Part shown: positions 1-12,204 of the stretch, piece after piece
Numbering within the stretch: the stretch's first letter is position 1
How the letters are laid out: every line of letters starts with the position of its first letter
Made by a program: the position numbers and the translations under genes
NCBI GenBank assembly: GCA_964019135.1
Contig: OZ025265.1
Location: 62,001 to 126,000 of the forward strand
Origin: Arenicola marina
Taxonomy: Eukaryota; Annelida; Polychaeta; Arenicolidae
DNA: 64,000 bases
Direction: 5' to 3'
Notes under the pieces: model-generated
Databases searched by the model: none
What the model was told of the DNA's origin: nothing
The model's input: the letters and a program-made list of their open reading frames with translations, nothing else

Positions 1-58
1 CCGACATTGAAGGCCCCCTGGGTGAGACAGGTTGGCCCGGACGTAGGCGGGTTGGCGT

Positions 59-836
59 CTATGTGATTGACTCTGGCCCTGCCGCCTTCTTTAGTGCAGC
101 TATTCTCTCCCCATGTTTTCTACGACATTCAAGTAGATCTGGTGGATATTGAGGGGTTATTTTCTCCTTATCCTTTCCTCTGGGTAGGCTTCGGGCTAGG
201 GAGAGAATCTCCATGACCGTTTTTTTGTGATGAAAGACGGGCAACAATAGGTCTCGGTTGTGATTTATGAGCCTTATTGTTAAATGATTCAAGTCTGTGG
301 GCTCGTTCGATGAGAGGGTCGTTAACGTAGCCATGGGACACTAGAAATCTCTTAACGAGCTCGGCACAGTTTTCATCGCTGGCCTCCTTCAACCCATGAA
401 AAAGAACGTTATTCGCCATCGATCTGCTTGTGAGATCTAGCAAGCCGCCTTTAAGCTGTTTGATTTCTTCGCTCTGGGGAATTACAATAGACTTAAGCAG
501 AGCAATTTCGTTCCTCAGATCTTGGTTTTCGTGCTCAAGTGAGGCGATATTGCTAGTGTTCTCACCTGTCAGTTCCTCTGCAATAGTGACTCTCTCGGTA
601 AGTTCGTGATTTTCACTGAATGAAGTGTCATCGTCACCATCCATGTCTGATGCCGGTTTTTTCATAATCCTTTGTTTGGTATCCTTGTTTGGCGCCGGCC
701 TGGTATTATCGCTCAGCGAGCAAAATGACGGCGAGGTTTTCTGATTAACGTTTGGTTTTTTCAGCCCTTTCTCGATATTGCTGGTTCGTAAACGTTTACG
801 TGCTTTCTTCCCTTTATAGTACAACCAGTTATCCAT
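59..836 (-). pseudogene. L1/Tx1-type LINE ORF1 (nucleic-acid-binding protein), broken
   Basis: ORF1 proteins of L1-like LINEs are RNA-binding chaperones that trimerise through a coiled coil. The reading begins at 836 (MDNWLYY) with a basic, lysine-rich head, followed by a Glu/Leu-rich heptad-like stretch around residues 80-130 that should be a coiled coil. An RRM-like core follows around residues 138-190, with the strands NVLFHGL and ERAHRLE. One frameshift near 210-330 moves the C-terminal domain (PQYPPDLLECRRKHGERI, the region that matches L1 'PPE..ERRK') into another frame, ending at 59. ORF2 would lie to the left of the window. The intact head and single frameshift suggest a moderately young copy. 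The family call rests on the RRM and C-terminal motifs and is fairly secure; the exact clade is not. Confidence 0.75.
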
Positions 837-939
837 TTGTGGTCCAATTGTGCTTGCTCAAATAATGTATTTTAGCCACCTTGGTCTCTCCGCTTTTCAG
901 CACACGTCCGACACCACCGCCATTCCGAAACTAAGACTC

Positions 940-1212
940 TCCCCGTTCCTCGAGAATGGTCGTGAACTGGGAATGAGGTAAACATTTCTTTGTGAACTGG
1001 GAATGGGGCATTAGCCGACCGTCGTGATCAAGGATTTTCATTAATCGTGAACTGGGAATTTCAATATTAAATGACCGTGAATTGAGAAATCGCTAATGTA
1101 TATTATGTATCCGCCCCTTCCATGGTATGCGGGGAGTTTTTCATTTAAATCTTCGTGACCTGGGAATAATGGAGTTGATTCTTCGTGATCTGGGAACACG
1201 CCCCCCCCCCCC
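940..1212. repeat. dispersed repeat with tandem CGTGAACTGGGAAT motifs (copy 1)
   Basis: The 14-mer CGTGAACTGGGAAT and close variants (CGTGACCTGGGAAT, CGTGATCTGGGAA) recur six to seven times at uneven spacing. The part from about 940 to 1,090 reappears as its reverse complement at 55,155-55,310, including the sequence between motifs, so this is a mobile or duplicated block and not simple local slippage. It ends in a C-run at 1,200-1,212. Confidence 0.7.
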
Positions 1213-2433
1213 TCCCCTCCCACAGGAAGGCTCGCTAAATTGTGTGCGAACATTATAGAAACTAGGGGAAAACTATAAAATATGTAAAAAAATAATCATG
1301 TCGGACAAAAGCATGGTGACTAATGATTTATAATTCCACAACTATTTTCCCAAAGCATGACAAAAGTTAACTATTAATCATGTACAACACACAAATATTA
1401 CCGAATACCTCACCCCCGCACCCATCATGAAGCGGTGCTCTCGGGTTTCGTTAGATAGTTATATGTTCATGTTCATATATCAGTACATACTTAGAACCAA
1501 TGTTTCATATATTGTTGCAGGATAAATGTTGACCTACATCTATCAAAATTACTGGTGACTGAGAATGTGAGCAAAATATCAATGACGAGTCAATAGTTAA
1601 TAATCCTTGGTCAAACGGTACCATGTCTTCAAGGGATACGACGTCACAATTCATAATGACGTTTCCACGTATGTACTCATTGCGTTGCTGTTAGAGGCTA
1701 TAGCTAAATCTCTTGGGTTCTATTGCATTCATGTTATTGCTGATCGCACGCCTCGACCCAGCGGTCTCACACACATGGAATGATATAATGGTCTAAATGA
1801 TGTTATTGTGCTCATTTAATTGATTCGTCGTATAAGACTACCAGTGTGGGACAAGGTTGATTTGATTGTTCATTGTAGTTCAGTGATAGGCTGGTATCGT
1901 ATAACCCCCCCCCCCCCCCCATGGAATACACACTAATTTTTAAGGTCAATTTGTTTTTTATGCTTGCTTTAAAACCGGAATTCAAGAAAATGCAATCACA
2001 TGACTAGAAACCAGTGGAACATGTTTTCACATTTCATGCATCGACATGAGACGATAACAAGAACATAACACTACAACATGTTGGTAGTTAGATATATTGC
2101 AAGACTCGCAGATGCAAACTTATTCAGTCGGTACTCAGTGCACTTTGCTGAAATCTACCGTAGAGACACAAACAGTACCTTTAATGACCAGTCATGGGAT
2201 GAGGCTGATGATGACGATGGTCGTCATGGTAATCGGCGAGTAATGGACGACGACGATCTCTCGGCAGAGAGCGCTCCGCATACGCTATAGTCCCTCTGCC
2301 CCACGTCAAATTTAACCATCAGAATTATCCTACATACAGGAAAATTTACGGGTGTTACTTTAAATATTCTCTGATTCAACTCCTACATTGTGACCGTACG
2401 TCAACGAAATGTCAATATTTTTCAAGTTCTACG
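1213..2433. other. intergenic, nothing recognised
   Basis: AT-rich single-copy-looking DNA with a 16-base C-run at 1,905-1,920. Short open frames (for example 2,078-2,290) show no recognisable domain or splice context. Confidence 0.5.
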
Positions 2434-2541
2434 CCAGGGACCCAACCTGGGACCAACCCACACCAAGGAACCAGCCTGGGGCCCAGCCTGGAACCTAGCC
2501 TGGAACCGACTCCCGCACCAGGGACCCAATTTGGGACCGAC
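2434..2541. repeat. short degenerate repeat (CCAGCCTGGGACC-like)
   Basis: About eight imperfect copies of a 10-14 bp motif related to CCAGCCTGGGACC, self-complementary in part (CCAGNNTGG). Confidence 0.55.
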
Positions 2542-3225
2542 GCTCATTAATTAATGATGCATTGAGGCAAATATATGCAGTTAACGAGTAAATCAGTCTG
2601 TTGGTGTTGGGCGATAATTTTTCAGCTATAGGTCAGTTTCCTTTCGGCGAATTAGCACTACTCTCCCATCTCGTAACAAGCGATCGCTCGTACTTCGTAT
2701 TATTGTATGAGATATTTGTCATGAAAATACGCAGTACCATCACCGGTGCAAAAGGTGTCCGCCTGTTTATTTACACGCCCAGCCTTTCTAGGGCAAAGTC
2801 ACACACACGGTGCAGGTTTTGATTTATGGGTTATGGTCTACGGGAATTCTTGGGGGAGAACTCTTTATCTAAGTGTGAAACTTGGGACTATTAATATTCT
2901 TCCTTTGTTGGCACTCATGCTGGAAGAGATGAAGAGTGGACACGGTTTGATTCCTGGCATCGTGTCACGAGTGGAATGATCGGCTTCCCTTTGGGGTTTG
3001 AACAAATCGAAGGGCGAGTTTGGTAGTACATGTGTCAAAAATGAGTGAGCGGGGCAGCTTATTGGCCCGCTATTTGATGCGCGGATGTTTTTTTCATTTT
3101 TTTTGGGGGGGGGGGGGGGGGTAAGGCAATAAATGCCGTAACCTGTCTATTAAAACTCACTGTTATTTGTTTATCTTCAATATTAAATTTAACCTCAAAT
3201 ATGAAGTCCCATGTGCCTAACAGCC
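2542..3225. other. intergenic, nothing recognised
   Basis: No convincing coding sequence. A 17-base G-run occupies 3,105-3,121, directly after a T-rich stretch. Confidence 0.5.
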
Positions 3226-3482
3226 GGCCCGGCACGGTAACTCAGTGGGTTAGAGCACTCGTGGCCACCTGAGCGCCTAACGGCACGTGGATCGATGGTT
3301 CGAGGCCCGTTGTGGCCATGTATATGTGGATAAGACGCAGGATAAAGATCCCATGTCCTTCTTCGCAAAGGGTAGAGGGTTATCCCCGGGGACATGGTTC
3401 CACTTTCCACTCTCTCATTGACGCGACATGACCAAAAGTGGTTAAAGCGTCCTGACTATACAACCAACCAAGCAACCAACCG
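3226..3482 (+). mobile_element. tRNA-derived SINE, family 1 (copy 1)
   Basis: A pol III promoter is visible: A box TAACTCAGTGG at 3,238-3,248 and B box GGTTCGAGGCC at 3,297-3,307. It is followed by a tRNA-unrelated body (GATAAAGATCCCATGTC, CCCCGGGGACATGG) and a CAACC-rich tail. The same body occurs at 15,489-15,738 and 49,866-50,113. The body contains a hairpin-forming CCCCGGGG core. SINEs of this type have no protein and borrow LINE machinery. Confidence 0.85.
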
Positions 3483-3988
3483 AAATATGGCTGGATATTT
3501 TAATTTGCCCAATTTGTAACTCAATGTATGGTGTTGATCGGCAAGGCATAGGTGATTCACCTGACATGGCCCGAAACCCTCGCTGGGCAGCGTCACGTAA
3601 GGAAGTCGTACAACTTCCATGCCTTGGAAGGAACGCTATGACAAGGCATCGACAAGTGGGTTCTTTAAAACTGCAAAAAATACATAGCGATCAGTTTCAT
3701 TTATCTGCAACAACATAAATGTTGCTCTAATTAATTTTGCAAGACTCCGATGCGGATTGCGTGGTCTGCCTTGGGAGAAATAAAGCGATTATTCCATGAA
3801 ACACTTACACGGTAATTTCCATTAAGATAGAGTCGCATTTGCGTGAGAACATGAGTTGAAATTTAACACATAATCAAAAGTTAAGTTAAGCGGATGATCG
3901 CGTAATATCTTATTTTCCGCAACAAGGACTCCGAAATCAATAAATATTGATTCACAAAAGATAGATTTACTTACATGGGACCTGAATT
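3483..3988. other. intergenic, nothing recognised
   Basis: No domain, repeat or RNA gene recognised on either strand. Confidence 0.5.
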
Positions 3989-4585
3989 GCTGTGCTGACC
4001 CTCTTGATTCATCATAAACCATAGTAGGACGCGTGCTGACCCTCTTGACTCATCATAAACCATAGCAGGGCGCGTGCTGATCCTCATGATTCATCATAAA
4101 CCATAGTAGGACGCGTGCTGACCTTCTTGATTCATCATAAACCATAGTAGGACGCGTGCTGACCCTCTTGACTCATCATAAACCATAGCAGGACACGTGC
4201 TGACCCTCCTGACTCATCATAAACCATAGTAGGACGCGTGCTGACCCTCTTGACTCATCTTAATCACGCTAGCAGGACGCGTGCTGACCCTCATGATTCA
4301 TCATAAACCATAGTAGGACGCGTGCTGACCTTCTTGGTTTATCATAAACCATAGTAGGACGCGTGCTGACCCTCTTGACTCATCATAAACCATAGCAGGA
4401 CGCGTGCTGACCCTCATGATTCATCATAAACCATAGTAGGACGCGTGCAGACCTACTTGGTTTATCATAAACCATAGTAGGACGCGTGCAGACCTACTTG
4501 GTTTATCATAAACCATAGTAGGACGCGTGCTGACCCCCTTGGTTCATCATAAACCATAGCAGGACATGTGCTGACCTTCTTGCAT
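3989..4585. repeat. 41-bp minisatellite, about 14 copies
   Basis: The unit contains CATAGTAGGACGCGTGCTGA followed by CCCTCTTGACTCATCATAAAC. Successive ATAG starts at 4,021 and 4,062 fix the period at 41 bp. Variant types (CTTGACTC, ATGATTC, CTTGGTTT) alternate, suggesting subfamilies amplified in blocks. Confidence 0.95.
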
Positions 4586-4807
4586 TGTTTGCTTCAGTAA
4601 TGACTTACTTTCACTACTTTTCCGACAGCCGTCGCAATCATTCGAGTAAAAAACTGTACCTCCCCTAGAAATGTTCTGTTAACGCCCAGACTATTTACAC
4701 GCCCATATAAAAATAGTGGTCTAACCGTGAATATACAAGTTCATATGCATTTATCCATATACCCTTAATTCACCTACCGTTCTTTCCGGTGTATAAGTCT
4801 TTTATAA

Positions 4808-5697
4808 TATATCCTAACTAATAAACGTAACTGGTAGTCCTAACTAATAAACTTAACTGGTAATCCTAACTAATAAACGTCACTGGTAATCCTAACTAGT
4901 AAACGTGACTGGTAATCCTAACTAATAAAAGTAACTGGTTATCCTAACTAATAAACCTAACTGGTGACACTAACGAATAAAGGTAACTGGTAATCCTAAC
5001 TATAAAACGTAACTGGTAATCCTAACTAATAAACGTAACTCGTTATCCTAACTAATAAAAGTAACTGGTTATCCTAACTAATAAACCTAACTGATGACAC
5101 TAACTAATAGAGGTAACTGGTAATCCTAACTGGTAACCCTAACTAATAAACCTAACTGGTGATACTAACTAATAAAGGTAACTGGTAATCCTAACTAATA
5201 AAAGTAACTGGTTATCCTAACTAATAAACCTAACTGATGACACTAACTAATAGAGGTAACTGGTAATCCTAACTGGTAAACCTAACTAAGAAACCTAACT
5301 GGTGACACTAACTAATAAAGGTAACTGGTAATCCTAACTAATGAAGATAACTGGTAAACCTAACTAATAAACCTAACTGGTGACACTAACTAATAAAGGT
5401 AACTGGTAATCCTAACTAATAAACGTTACTTGTGATACTAACTAATAAAGGTAACTGGTAATCCTAACTAATAAACGTTACTGGTTATCCTAAATAATAA
5501 ACGTAACTGGTAAACCTAACTAATAAACCTAACTGGTGACACTAACTAATAAAGGTAACTGGTAATCCTAACTAATGAAGATAACTGGTAAACCTAACTA
5601 ATAAACCTAACTGGTGACACTAACGAATAAAGGTAACTGGTAACCCTAACTAATAAACGTTACTGGTAACCTTAACTAATATACCTAACGGATAACC
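4808..5697. repeat. 26-bp minisatellite, about 34 copies
   Basis: The unit is AACTAATAAACGTAACTGGT plus AATCCT, with AGGTAACTGG, CCTAACTGGTGACACT and AAGATAACTGG variants. The order of variants repeats in longer blocks (for example around 5,230-5,400 and 5,440-5,640), indicating higher-order duplication of several units together. Confidence 0.95.
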
Positions 5698-6771
5698 TTA
5701 GCTTTGGGTGAGGGGGGGGGCGGTCGAGGTCTCGCTTTGAGGGGCAGCAGGGTGCCTCTCTGTGTAAGACACGGACCGCATGAGAGGGAGTGGGGTGAGT
5801 GTTTTCGTATTCAAATTACCACGTCCCTAAATGTCTGTCCAGTATATTTCTTTCACTCGTTGATGGCTTTATTTACTTCAGACATCTAGCCCATAGCACA
5901 GTAAAATAACGAAAACATTATGATTTAAAAAAAAACGCTTTTCAAATACTGGTGGAATATACATTCATTGCGGTGTTAACTCATGCAGCAAGACTGTTTT
6001 TATTTAAAGACGGTTTTATAGGTCCAATATAGGTTATAACATCAGTTTATATTTGTACGCTACGAATGTGAAACGTTACGGTTTATGTGACCGATACGGG
6101 CCAAAGTGGATACGTTACAAATTTATTGTGTGTTACAATTCTAAGACTCACCGGAAGCGGGATGGGGGGGGGGGAGGCGGTAAGACGGTATTAAGGTAAG
6201 GTGCGCGATGATTGGACACTTCAATTAACCAATTAAAAATATCTTTCGGGCAGTTGTTCATATTGGCGATATATATATCCTCGATATGAACATTTGGCCT
6301 AAAAGGTTGTTTTTAAATGTTAAGCCAATGTCCTCCACCCCTCCTACCAACCGGGCATATCTCTGTCTTGACATGTCTCAGTATAGTAATCTAAATAACT
6401 AGTTTCTTTCATTTGTCTATTGTGGTAGTCTTTGTGGTATGCGATCAATGGGTGTATAGGCCTAGAGGGCCTAGATAGGCACTCTAGCTTGTATTGCTAT
6501 ACCTAGCCATAGCCATGTATATGTTTACATAATTAGAAAAAAAGTCTTTTACCTAACCAATTAATGCATGTGGGTGTCATTTTAAGTTTGAACCATAGGA
6601 TGAGGGTGCGCGTCGATTCCTCCGTAGATATTTAGTTATATTTATTTAGTCGGTGCGAGTTGAATGTATGTTACGGCTCTGCACTGACACTTAATGGGAA
6701 TAGTTCGAACGTAAACCCGGGAAAAAGAGAAAGAAGTGCGCGCAATGACACCGACCTTGACGGCTTGTTGT
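5698..6771. other. intergenic, nothing recognised
   Basis: G-rich runs near 5,710 and 6,164; no gene or repeat family recognised. Confidence 0.45.
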
Positions 6772-7233
6772 CTATAGTACACCTGGTATGATTGATCACT
6801 GGGTTGGTGTCAATAGTACACCTGGTACGATTGATCACTGGGTTGGTGTCTATAGTACACCTGGTATGATTGATCACTGGGTTGGTGTCTATAATACCCC
6901 TGGTATGATTGATCACTGGGTTGGTGTCTATAGTACACCTGGTATGATTGATCACTGGGTTGGTGTCTATAGTACCCCTGGTATGATTGATCACTGGGTT
7001 GGTGTCTATAGTACACCTGGTATGATTGATCACTGGGTTGGTGTCTATAGTACACCTGGTATGATTGATCACTGGGCTGGTGGCTATAGTACACCTGGTA
7101 TGATTGATCACTGGGTTGGTGTCTATAGTACACCTGGTATGATTGATCACTGGGCTGGTGTCTCTAGTACACCTGGTATGATTGATCACTGGGTTGGTGT
7201 CTATAGTACACCTGGTACGATTGACCACTGGGT
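6772..7233. repeat. 39-bp minisatellite, 12 copies, open on both strands
   Basis: The unit contains TATAGTACACCTGGTATGAT and TGATCACTGGGTTGGTGTC. Because 39 is a multiple of three and the unit has no stop in several frames, it yields long open readings: a 13-residue repeat MIDHWVGVYSTPG on the plus strand and TNPVINHTRCTID on the minus strand. The frames lack any non-repeat domain, so I treat it as non-coding. Confidence 0.92.
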
Positions 7234-7445
7234 TGTAATCTGACGAGCTATCACCACTCTGACTAGCTATCACCACACACCAAGGAAGGTCCCAGCGCTG
7301 AACTCTGCCAGCCATGGAATTGACCTCCCGGCACATCCGAGAACCAATGCTACAACTTGAGCACATCGTCAAAAGCATCGACTTCATGACAATCACATAC
7401 GCACACAAAGTGAAATTCGTCTTCTTTATGAAATATCCTTTTACG

Positions 7446-8310
7446 GCTACAATTTTTGGCAGTACCTTTAGTCTCTGGATATATCTAGTCTCCTACCGGT
7501 TTCGATGGCTAAACGATGGTCCAAATATCTACATTTTGGAAGTGCTCTTCGAAATTTCCTCAGGTTTATACAATGTAAATATTGTTCTGGTTCCAGTAGT
7601 ATCTTAAACAAAGCATAAGTCCGAAGTTTACTGCTGTTTTCTTTAACATCGCTGTTCCAATCTTGTTGGGCACAGTCTTTCATTCTTTGAACAAATTCTT
7701 TTATGAACATATTTACATCACCAACTTCCTGGCTTAAGAATACGATCGCAAACCATATTTTATACAACAACTCTTTGACTTTAGTTACCCAGTTTGTTTT
7801 ACCATGTTGGTCTTTAACATATAACATATTGTAAGCGGCCCTTGGGAGTCTAGTATCTTCCATCATCAGAATTGTTATCCGGTACTTAATACATTTCACA
7901 TTATAATTAATATACAGTGGATACCTGCCACACTCCCCCAATACTGCTACGTTAGTGGTTGTAGATGGTACGCCTAAAAGGTATTTACAAAATTTGAGGT
8001 GCACTCTTTCTATGTAATCTTGGATTTCATAATCCCACACTCAGACGCATATGTGAGAATTGAAAGCACCATCTTGTCGAACAGTTCAAAAGCTACGGTG
8101 GGAGACACACCATTACATTTATACATTATTCGCTTTAGCATGCCAGCTGCGTTTGACTCTTGGGCAGCGAGAGTCTGTACACCCTTGGTCCAATTAAGTC
8201 TCGAGGAGAAAATGAATCCCAACTACTTGTAAATGGAAACACAATCAATATGGCTACCTTCAATTTCACTTTTATTACAACATCAACATTTCTGAAAACC
8301 ATTATTTTTT
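7446..8310 (-). mobile_element. LINE fragment: region downstream of reverse transcriptase
   Basis: Minus-strand coding remnant. It starts near 8,300 with IMVFR, the usual end of the RT thumb, continues with LGFIFSSRLNWTKG, FELFDKMVLSILTYASE, the Cys/Gly patch VAVLGECGRYPL and IKYRITILMMEDTRLPRAAY, and ends with AIETGRRLDISRD near 7,470. This matches the tail of a widespread invertebrate non-LTR retrotransposon type, but I cannot name the clade. It has at least two frameshifts and a stop directly before LGFIF. Both the RT core and the endonuclease are missing, so it is a dead 5'-truncated copy. Confidence 0.6.
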
Positions 8311-8400
8311 TTCTGTTTGACAGAAGCTACTTATTTGACATGGAGACGATGTTGGTAACACAAAAAAAATACGGAATATATTACTTGATATAGATCGGCG
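8311..8400 (+). repeat. fragment related to dispersed repeat R
   Basis: TACTTATTTGACATGGAGA followed by a GGTAA-AC-AAAAAA-GGAATATATT stretch matches 12,170-12,245 and, more weakly, 45,513-45,580. It marks another copy of the sequence that borders segmental duplicate A. Confidence 0.6.
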
Positions 8401-9256
8401 CTGTCACTTAGTTGGTGGCTGACAAGAGTAAGCATTTTGTTTCTTGTGGCGTCTAACTCGTCCCTTTTTTCGACCGTATGTTTTAGAGACGGCGGCGTTC
8501 AAAAAGTACGTGAAGTACGGTAGTTTTATTCTGTCCTTGCGAGGCAATGGACCCACAGTACAAAGAAACGCATTATTAACTAGTGAACATCTAAAAAGTC
8601 CTAATGAAAGTAAGAGTAAGTCTAAATTATTTGTATTTAACTCTGTAGACACACACAAGTAGGAAATAAAAATTGTTCAAATACGAAGTCTTCAAATACC
8701 AATTTTTATTCAATAAAACGCTTCCCTCTAGGCAACGTTCCACATCCGCGATTCAGCGATCTGGTGATGATATGTGAAATGTAGTTCTCCATCAGATTGT
8801 GGCCGATACAATGACTGGTTAAACAATGATGATGCCATTATAAAAATAGTTTTATGAACTTGACATAATTCGCCCACCAACCTGAGATATCGTATATATA
8901 TATAATTATATATATTTGTACATTTTGTGCGTCTACATATTTTATTGATACATATGGATATATATCAGCATCGTCATATTCTTGGTATTTTTCTTCGTGA
9001 GTACAATCGGTTATTACATTTATTAAAATGAATGTATTAACTGTTGAGCTTGATGTGACATCTTTCCCATCCCTGCTCAACATATTCCGTTTGGACCTCC
9101 ATAATGTTGTCTGCTTTCGGTGTTCAGAATTTTGTCCCTCTTGTAAAGTACGTAACATATCATGCAATGTGCCTGAAGATGCACTGGCATTTGACCTCTT
9201 TGCAAAAAGATAAGAATTAAATAAAACTACCATCTGTTGGCAATACATGTGTTTCC
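8401..9256. other. intergenic, nothing firmly recognised
   Basis: A 136-residue minus-strand reading (8,838-9,248) contains a coding-looking core at about 9,045-9,212 (HDMLRTLQEGQNSEHRKQ) preceded by a pyrimidine-rich stretch ending in AAAG. No partner exon or known domain supports it. Confidence 0.35.
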
Positions 9257-9484
9257 GTGCTGAGTGTCACGGGGCCAACGTTCGGAGTGCTTTAGCATGC
9301 CCTGTTTCTGGGCTCTGGGGGTGAATAACTCACCCAGCGTGCTGCTCTCCCACCTTGGAGCGCGAGGGTCCCAATTTAAATTGGCTGTATCACTGTTTTA
9401 CTTGGCATTCCCTTGCCCTGTGTGGCTTAAATAGAAGAAGCCGTGAGCGAGAAGGACAGATGGTGACCGGAAGCAAGGCCTACG

Positions 9485-10395
9485 TCATCGTGCTGTGTGC
9501 TGTGGTCCGGGTCCTGCTGTGTGCTGTGTTCTGTTGGTGGCCCGCGCCCTGCTGTGTGCTGTGTTCTGTGCTGTCGGTGGCCCGCGCCCTGCTGTGTGCT
9601 GTGTGCTGTGTGCGGTGTGCTGTTGGTGGCCCGCGCCTTGCTGTGTGCTTTGTGCTGTTGGTGGCCCGCGCCCTGCTGTGTGCTGTGTTCTGTGCTGTCG
9701 GTGGCCCGCGCCCTGCTGTGTGCTGTGTGCTGTGTGCGGTGTGCTGTTGGTGGCCCGCGCCTTGCTGTGTGCTTTGTGCTGTTGGTGGCCCGCGCCCTGC
9801 TGTGTGCTGTGTTCTGTGCTGTTGGTGGCCCGCGCCTTGCTGTGTGCTTTGTGCTGTTGGTGGCCCGCGCCCTGCTGTGTGCTGTGTTCTGTGCTGTTGG
9901 TGGCCCGCGCCCTGCTGTATGCTGTGTTCTGTGCTGTTGGTGGCTCGCGCCCTGCTGTGTGCTGTGTGCTGTTGGTGGCCCACGCCCTGCTGTATGCTGT
10001 TTGCTGTTGGTGGCCGGCGCCCTGCTGTGTGCTGTATGCTGTTGGTGGCCCGCGCCCTGCCGTATGCTGTGTGCTGTTTGTGGCCCGCGCCCTGCTGTGT
10101 GCTGTGTGCTGTGTGCTGTTGGTGTCCCGCACCCTGCTGTGTGTTGTGTGCTGTGTGCTGTTGGTGGCCCGCGCCCTGCTGTGTGCTGTTGGTGGCCCGC
10201 GCCCTGCTGTATGCTGTGTGCTGTTGGTGGCCCGCGCCCTGCTGTGTGCTGTGTGCTGTTGGTGGCCCGCGCCCTGCTGCGTGCTGTGTGCTGTTGGTGG
10301 CCCGCGCCCTGCTGTGTTCTGTGCTGTTGGTGGCCCGCGCCCTGCTGTGTGCTGAGTGCTGTTGGTGGCCCGCGCCCCATTGTGGTGGACTGCAT
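9485..10395. repeat. composite GC-rich minisatellite
   Basis: About 28 copies of a 30-bp core (GTGCTGTTGGTGGCCCGCGC then CCTGCTGTGT) separated by a variable number of TGTGCTG heptamers, so the distance between cores ranges from about 30 to 60 bp. All three plus frames and several minus frames stay open, giving Cys/Trp/Pro-rich (plus) and Gln/His/Thr-rich (minus) pseudo-proteins. Confidence 0.93.
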
Positions 10396-10654
10396 CCTGC
10401 TGTGTACTGGTTTGCGTCCTGCTGTGAGCCGTCTGCTCGTCTGCGTCTTGTTGTTAGAACCCTCATAGTGCTGACTCAAGGGACTGACTGAATCTAAGCC
10501 CTTGGAATATGTAAATATCTTTGTGTATAAATTGTCTTGTGAATCTAATCTTGCGTCATTCCACCTACTCTGATCCCAACCTTGTCTGTGTGACGCTGAG
10601 TGTCGATATGACTTGTACTGTTGAGCCTTCTTTCTACGTCATTGTGATTTTCAT

Positions 10655-10660
10655 AATAAA
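10655..10660 (+). promoter_or_regulatory. polyadenylation signal AATAAA downstream of the minisatellite
   Basis: AATAAA is followed by CTATTACA and a GT-rich TGATGTTGTAG, the usual arrangement of a cleavage and polyadenylation site. Together with a weak TATA-like TTAAATA near 9,429 it frames the minisatellite like a transcription unit or an LTR. Function unproven. Confidence 0.4.
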
Positions 10661-10669
10661 GCTATTACA

Positions 10670-11345
10670 TGATGTTGTAGAACACATAAAATTTGTAGTC
10701 CGCATGTCGATATGACGCCCCCTGGCGGATCGCGCAAGCAATGATCCGATTGGCGAACCTTCATGTGTAAATTGTTAATTTAGGCTGAATATTGCATGAA
10801 CGGATTGGTGAAACTCCTCTATTTTATTTGAAATTTACATTTAATTTATCTCTTGTCCGATTTTAGTGGGTATGAGCTAACTAAAGTTTAATGTATTCCT
10901 TTGTGGGTCATTACGTCTCTTTGCTGTTATCGCGTAATGATATATCTGTAACTGTGTTTTCGGCGCGCCATTCCGAGGAGCCCTCTATCTGGCGCCACCA
11001 AACTAGTACCATTTCGTTATCCTTGGTCCATTGTTTTTGTATTAGTTCATGCCGGTTTTATCGCTCCAGCCTGTACGCCCCATTCCCTGTATAGTTCCCT
11101 TATATTGTCACACATCTGTGGGGCGGTATGTTTGTTCTCGAACGTTGCTACCGGCGTATTAATGTTTCTTAATCTCTCGCCTATATAAGGAGAACGCTGG
11201 CGGCATTCGTTCTTTTCCACGCCTGCTGCCTGGAATTCCAACTCCGCATCTTTCCCGCCTCGACCACGTGCGTTCAGCGTGCACCAAGGGCGGCTGAGCC
11301 CCCACCTTTGGACGTATTATATATAAAAACAAACACGACAATACT
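10670..11345 (+). promoter_or_regulatory. promoter-like region with TATA box
   Basis: TATATAAG at 11,183-11,190 (CGCCTATATAAGGAG) is a good TATA box, followed about 30 bp on by a GC-richer stretch and, 160 bp later, ATATATAAAAACAAAC. No open frame follows, so this could be a solo LTR or a promoter of a lost gene. No terminal repeats or site duplication were found. Confidence 0.3.
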
Positions 11346-11839
11346 GTTATTCAAGGAATGCTTTATTTCAGCAACTTAGTACGCTTTGTCGGTATCAATG
11401 TCGGCCCTGACCACTTAAACTGGAAATAACTTAACTGAACAAAATATGAATCACATTGAAAGGCGGAAAACATAATTCAACACATGCTTGAACCCCGAGT
11501 GAAATTAACTGAAGGAGACTAAATTATTATCTTTTTTTTATATCCAGTGAAACGGAAATTATAATCGCACTAAATGCCAGCCGTGGGCAATAAATGAGCT
11601 CCTCTGAAACACGTCACTGTCACAATGGACGATGAATTAGAACCTTGATCGAATCGACTGTTCTCGTGTACCGGCTACATATTACACTGGCTTTGAATGC
11701 GACCTTAAACGAACTCGTGAAATATATTGTCAATCTAAAGCCCTGTTAACACGATGCAATAGGTTGTAAAGTTTATTGCAACAAATCAACTGTTGGACAA
11801 CCTCTGCAATTCCAGGGCCGGTTTTCCACGCTTTGTAAG
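11346..11839. other. intergenic, nothing recognised
   Basis: No repeat, domain or RNA gene recognised. Confidence 0.45.
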
Positions 11840-12204
11840 GTTAGCGCATGTTTTAAAGCACTATACTGACATGCGCCGTCTTAGATTTTTTACATTTTAG
11901 CATCCAAACTAAAAGTATCTCAAAATGATGATGCATATATGATTTATATCTCTGATAGTCTGTAAAATAACAATTTCAACATAAGACTGCGCGGTTTATT
12001 TATATCGCGCGCGGACGTGATAGCGAGCCGCGGTCGACATCACACACCAACTACCGAACAGCGAACAGGCGCGCAGGGATATAAAGCCGGCCACCAACTT
12101 CTGCCCCAGTGACCAACTTGCTTCTCTCCGAATAGCCCAAGGCTTTCGGGATTTAACTTCAAGACAGAATATACTTATTTGACATGGAGAAGAAGTCGGT
12201 AATA
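11840..12204 (-). repeat. dispersed repeat R, copy at border of locus A
   Basis: The reverse complement matches 42,905-43,059 plus 43,787-44,180 and 57,482-57,835, with partial copies at 52,640-52,780 and 53,460-53,590. Recognisable landmarks are GGCCGGCTTTATATCCCTGC, TGTGATGTCGACCGCG and an ATATAAATA box inside a GCGCG-rich dyad. This copy is uninterrupted at the point where the 43-kb copy carries a transposon. Confidence 0.8.

Noticed and set aside
3989-5697. CRISPR-like regular repeats
   Set aside because: Units are contiguous tandem copies without unique spacers, in a eukaryotic genome; minisatellites.
6671-7408. 245-residue frame with 13-residue repeats
   Set aside because: A 39-bp minisatellite is open on both strands; no signal peptide, domain or splice context.
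9045-9212. Possible host exon on the minus strand (HDMLRTLQEGQNSEHRKQ)
   Set aside because: The acceptor-like tract is plausible but there is no good donor, partner exon or recognisable domain.
9355-10491. 378-residue open frame (and several overlapping ones on both strands) rich in Cys, Trp and Pro
   Set aside because: Produced by the stop-free minisatellite; frames on both strands are equally open and contain no non-repeat domain.
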